Below are positions 62,303-64,000 of a stretch of DNA of 64,000 bases, in pieces. The stretch spans positions 7,453-71,452 of the forward strand of contig DBIW01000010.1 of NCBI GenBank assembly GCA_002296965.1, in the 5' to 3' direction. The notes under the pieces are model-generated. The model saw only the letters and a program-made list of their open reading frames with translations, had not been told where the DNA came from and did no database searches. The position numbers and the translations under genes are program-made. Source of the stretch: Treponema sp. UBA792 (GTDB lineage: Bacteria; Spirochaetota; Spirochaetia; Treponematales; Treponemataceae). Positions within the stretch are counted from its first letter, which is position 1, and every line of letters starts with the position of its first letter.

Positions 62303-62427
62303 TTAGGCATTTGCCTATGAAGGCTTAAAAGGCCTGAATATTTTCTCTTTCATAAGGGCGGCTAAAAAACGTCTTGGGCGGGCAGAAACGGCTAGCCTTT
62401 TGAAAGAGTCTTTCGGAAGGAAATAAT

Positions 62428-63201
62428 ATGGTAATCACGTACTCAAGCATGAAAGGCGGAGTCGGAAAGACAACCGACTCAATTCTGACGGCGACAAACC
62501 TCGCCGCAAGAGGATTCAAGGTTCTTTACTTCGACCTCGACCCGAACAACTCCGGCACAATGTACTTCACGGCAGGAATCGAGAACATCACGGAGACTAT
62601 CGAGCGATGCAATGTCTTTGAAAGCCTCAGCCACAACAGCATAAAGAACTACGCTGTTCAATCACGAGTCGAGAACATCGACATCATTCCCAGCCACCTG
62701 AACATACATAAACTAAGGGGAATCGGCTATAACGAGCTTCAGAAAACTCTCCGGGACAACGGCTATGACTATGTCGTGATTGACACCGCTCCGAATTATG
62801 ACAACATCGTCATAAATGCGCTGATTGCAGCCGACATAATCCTCACTCCGCTAGAATTCACATCCTTCAATCTTACGACAACAAAATTTCTCCAGCGTCA
62901 AATCTACGACGACTGTCCGCAGCAGGCCGGAAAATGGTTTCTGCTTTACTCTCACTGGCAGGAAAGAATGTCTGTTTTTCCGACATCAACGCAGTCCCAG
63001 TTCGTGGAAGTGTTCGAGAGCGAATTCCAGAACATTCTCGATGTCCATATTCCTCAGACTTCCGTCGCTGACAAATATGTGCAGACAGGTGAGAAAATCA
63101 GCAAGACAAGCAGGATTGTCGGCACAAGAAGACTCGCCGTGGAAATCAACAAGCTTGTGAATATGCTGGCGGAAGGCAGCAACGAGGTTGACACATTCTA
63201 G
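62428..63201 (+). CDS. parA: ParA-type partition ATPase
   Basis: 257 residues. The deviant Walker A MKGGVGKTT is at residues 8-16, Walker A' in YFDLDPNNSG, and Walker B in YVVIDTAPN. It has no N-terminal DNA-binding domain, so it is a small (type Ib/Soj-like) ParA. A GGAAGG site precedes the ATG. Codon use has more C- and A-ending codons than the chromosome genes to the left. Such genes are usual on plasmids and integrative elements; it segregates them with the adjacent parB. Confidence 0.93.
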   Translation: MVITYSSMKGGVGKTTDSILTATNLAARGFKVLYFDLDPNNSGTMYFTAGIENITETIERCNVFESLSHNSIKNYAVQSRVENIDIIPSHLNIHKLRGIGYNELQKTLRDNGYDYVVIDTAPNYDNIVINALIAADIILTPLEFTSFNLTTTKFLQRQIYDDCPQQAGKWFLLYSHWQERMSVFPTSTQSQFVEVFESEFQNILDVHIPQTSVADKYVQTGEKISKTSRIVGTRRLAVEINKLVNMLAEGSNEVDTF

Positions 63202-63202
63202 A

Positions 63203-63216
63203 CCGACACGTGTCGG
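63203..63216. promoter_or_regulatory. CACGTG palindrome between parA and parB, candidate parS
   Basis: CCGACACGTGTCGG is a perfect 14-bp palindrome that begins two bases after the parA stop. Its CACGTG centre is the same as the core of the chromosomal parS site. It could be the ParB-binding centromere or an operator for parB. A single copy is seen here. Confidence 0.5.
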
Positions 63217-63245
63217 CTCTTCCTACAAGGAGTGTAATAAAAACT

Positions 63246-64000
63246 ATGGCAAAGACGCTTAACATAATAACAGCAGGAAAAAATCTTCCGTTCGCAAACA
63301 ATGGACTTAAACTGTCCGAGAACATCCTTATCGAAAAAATCGAAGAGCATGAAAAGTTCAAGAACCTGTTCTCTATAGACAAGGCACTCCTTGACCGCAT
63401 TGCGTCCGACATGGAGAAAAACAAATTTGACTCAAGCCAGCCTGTACATATCTGGGTAACAAAAGAGGAGAACGGAACTGAGCACAGTTATCTGATAGAC
63501 GGATACACAAGAGTCGCCGCCTGCAAAATGGCCGGAATAACTATGATTCCGTACTTCAAGCATACATTCGCGACTTTCGATGAGGCTCACCGCTATGCGC
63601 TCCACCTGCAGACCGACAGAAGAAACCTGAGCGGAATCGACCTCTTGAAAAATATCCAGGAGCTTATGGGAAGCAACTATATCCAGAGCATCGAGGGAAA
63701 CAAGAACGAGGCAATCGGAAAAGAGCTTGGAGTGTCTGAAAAAACAGTCGAGCGCGCGAACAAAGTGAACAACATGGCGAGCGACGAGCAGATTGAAAGA
63801 ATCGAGAGCGGAGAGGCTTCCCCGAATCAGATTTACAACGAAATTATCGAGCAGGAAACCGTTGACGAGGAGGCGACCGATGAGCAGCTGGAAAGAATTG
63901 AGTCAGGCGAGGCAACAGTAAGGGACATCTGCAAGGAAATCAAGGCTGAGAAAAAATCACGCAAGGCGTCAAAGAAGAAATCTTCCGACGACGACATTTC
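63246..64000 (+). CDS. parB: ParB-like partition protein (runs off the window)
   Basis: At least 251 residues, open to the last base. The N-terminal ParB/sulfiredoxin-like domain has PVHIW and LIDGYTRVAACKMAG (residues 83-97), the counterpart of the family's nucleotide-binding box; an HTH follows in EAIGKELGVSEKTVERANKV. Residues 180-191 and 212-223 hold two copies of a DEQ(I/L)ERIESGEA motif 32 residues apart. The C-terminus is lysine-rich. An AAGGAG site precedes the ATG at 63246. Confidence 0.9.
   Translation, partial: MAKTLNIITAGKNLPFANNGLKLSENILIEKIEEHEKFKNLFSIDKALLDRIASDMEKNKFDSSQPVHIWVTKEENGTEHSYLIDGYTRVAACKMAGITMIPYFKHTFATFDEAHRYALHLQTDRRNLSGIDLLKNIQELMGSNYIQSIEGNKNEAIGKELGVSEKTVERANKVNNMASDEQIERIESGEASPNQIYNEIIEQETVDEEATDEQLERIESGEATVRDICKEIKAEKKSRKASKKKSSDDDI

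Noticed and set aside
1-64000. CRISPR arrays, rRNA genes, complete insertion sequences or a replication origin
   Set aside because: No regularly spaced direct repeats, no rRNA-like sequence, no intact transposase and no dnaA or DnaA-box cluster were seen.

Overview
The window reads as a piece of a spirochete chromosome, most likely a gut or rumen Treponema. The grounds are the gene content: oxygen-independent NrdD/NrdG, rubrerythrin under a PerR-like box, FlgM, an N-terminal HATPase fused to HDOD, several large envelope proteins, and plant-polysaccharide enzymes (two GH43 proteins, a sialate/acetylxylan-type esterase, a cellobiose 2-epimerase, an ABC sugar importer). The genus call is an inference; no rRNA is present to test it.

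Layout. 1-10974 (+): the right part of the S10-spc-alpha ribosomal superoperon, from the end of rpsS to rplQ, with secY and rpoA, closed by a small zinc protein and an intrinsic terminator. infA, adk and map, often found between secY and rpmJ, are missing; the gap holds a long imperfect hairpin. 11096-13352 (-): cardiolipin synthase and rubrerythrin. 13580-19487 (+): an EF-hand membrane protein of unknown role, then a translationally coupled GH43/esterase pair. 19555-25632 (-): a PFL/DUF711 protein, HATPase-HDOD, a TrmH-type methyltransferase, a degenerate iron-alcohol-dehydrogenase homologue, flgM and rsmI. 25711-29307 (+): a sugar ABC importer without its ATPase, behind a perfect palindromic operator. 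29354-32008 (-): nrdD-nrdG. 32254-43211 (+): a four-gene envelope cluster (giant Ig-repeat surface protein with a barrel-like C-terminus, a second outer-membrane-like protein, an inner-membrane coiled-coil protein with a degenerate HD-GYP domain, a DUF4015 glycosidase-like exported protein). 43215-47172 (+): mnmE, glmS and an ANTAR regulator overlapping glmS. 47211-50879 (+): tRNA-Ala, a PfkB kinase and znuACB. 50963-52165: a second GH43, terminators and a CAT-anticodon tRNA. 52204-53356 (-): HAD phosphatase and a membrane zinc-ribbon protein. 53468-61754 (+): purD, a Gld-like ABC export cassette with pth, and a cellobiose 2-epimerase.

61755-62427 is AT-rich, largely non-coding and full of inverted repeats, a strong terminator and a tRNA T-arm-like hairpin. 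It looks like the edge of a foreign element, whose first genes, parA and parB with a CACGTG palindrome between them, run off the right end.

The parts that fit together best are the protein-synthesis block, the xylan/oligosaccharide utilisation genes, the anaerobic-lifestyle genes, and the 32-43 kb envelope cluster, which is the most likely place for an undescribed system.
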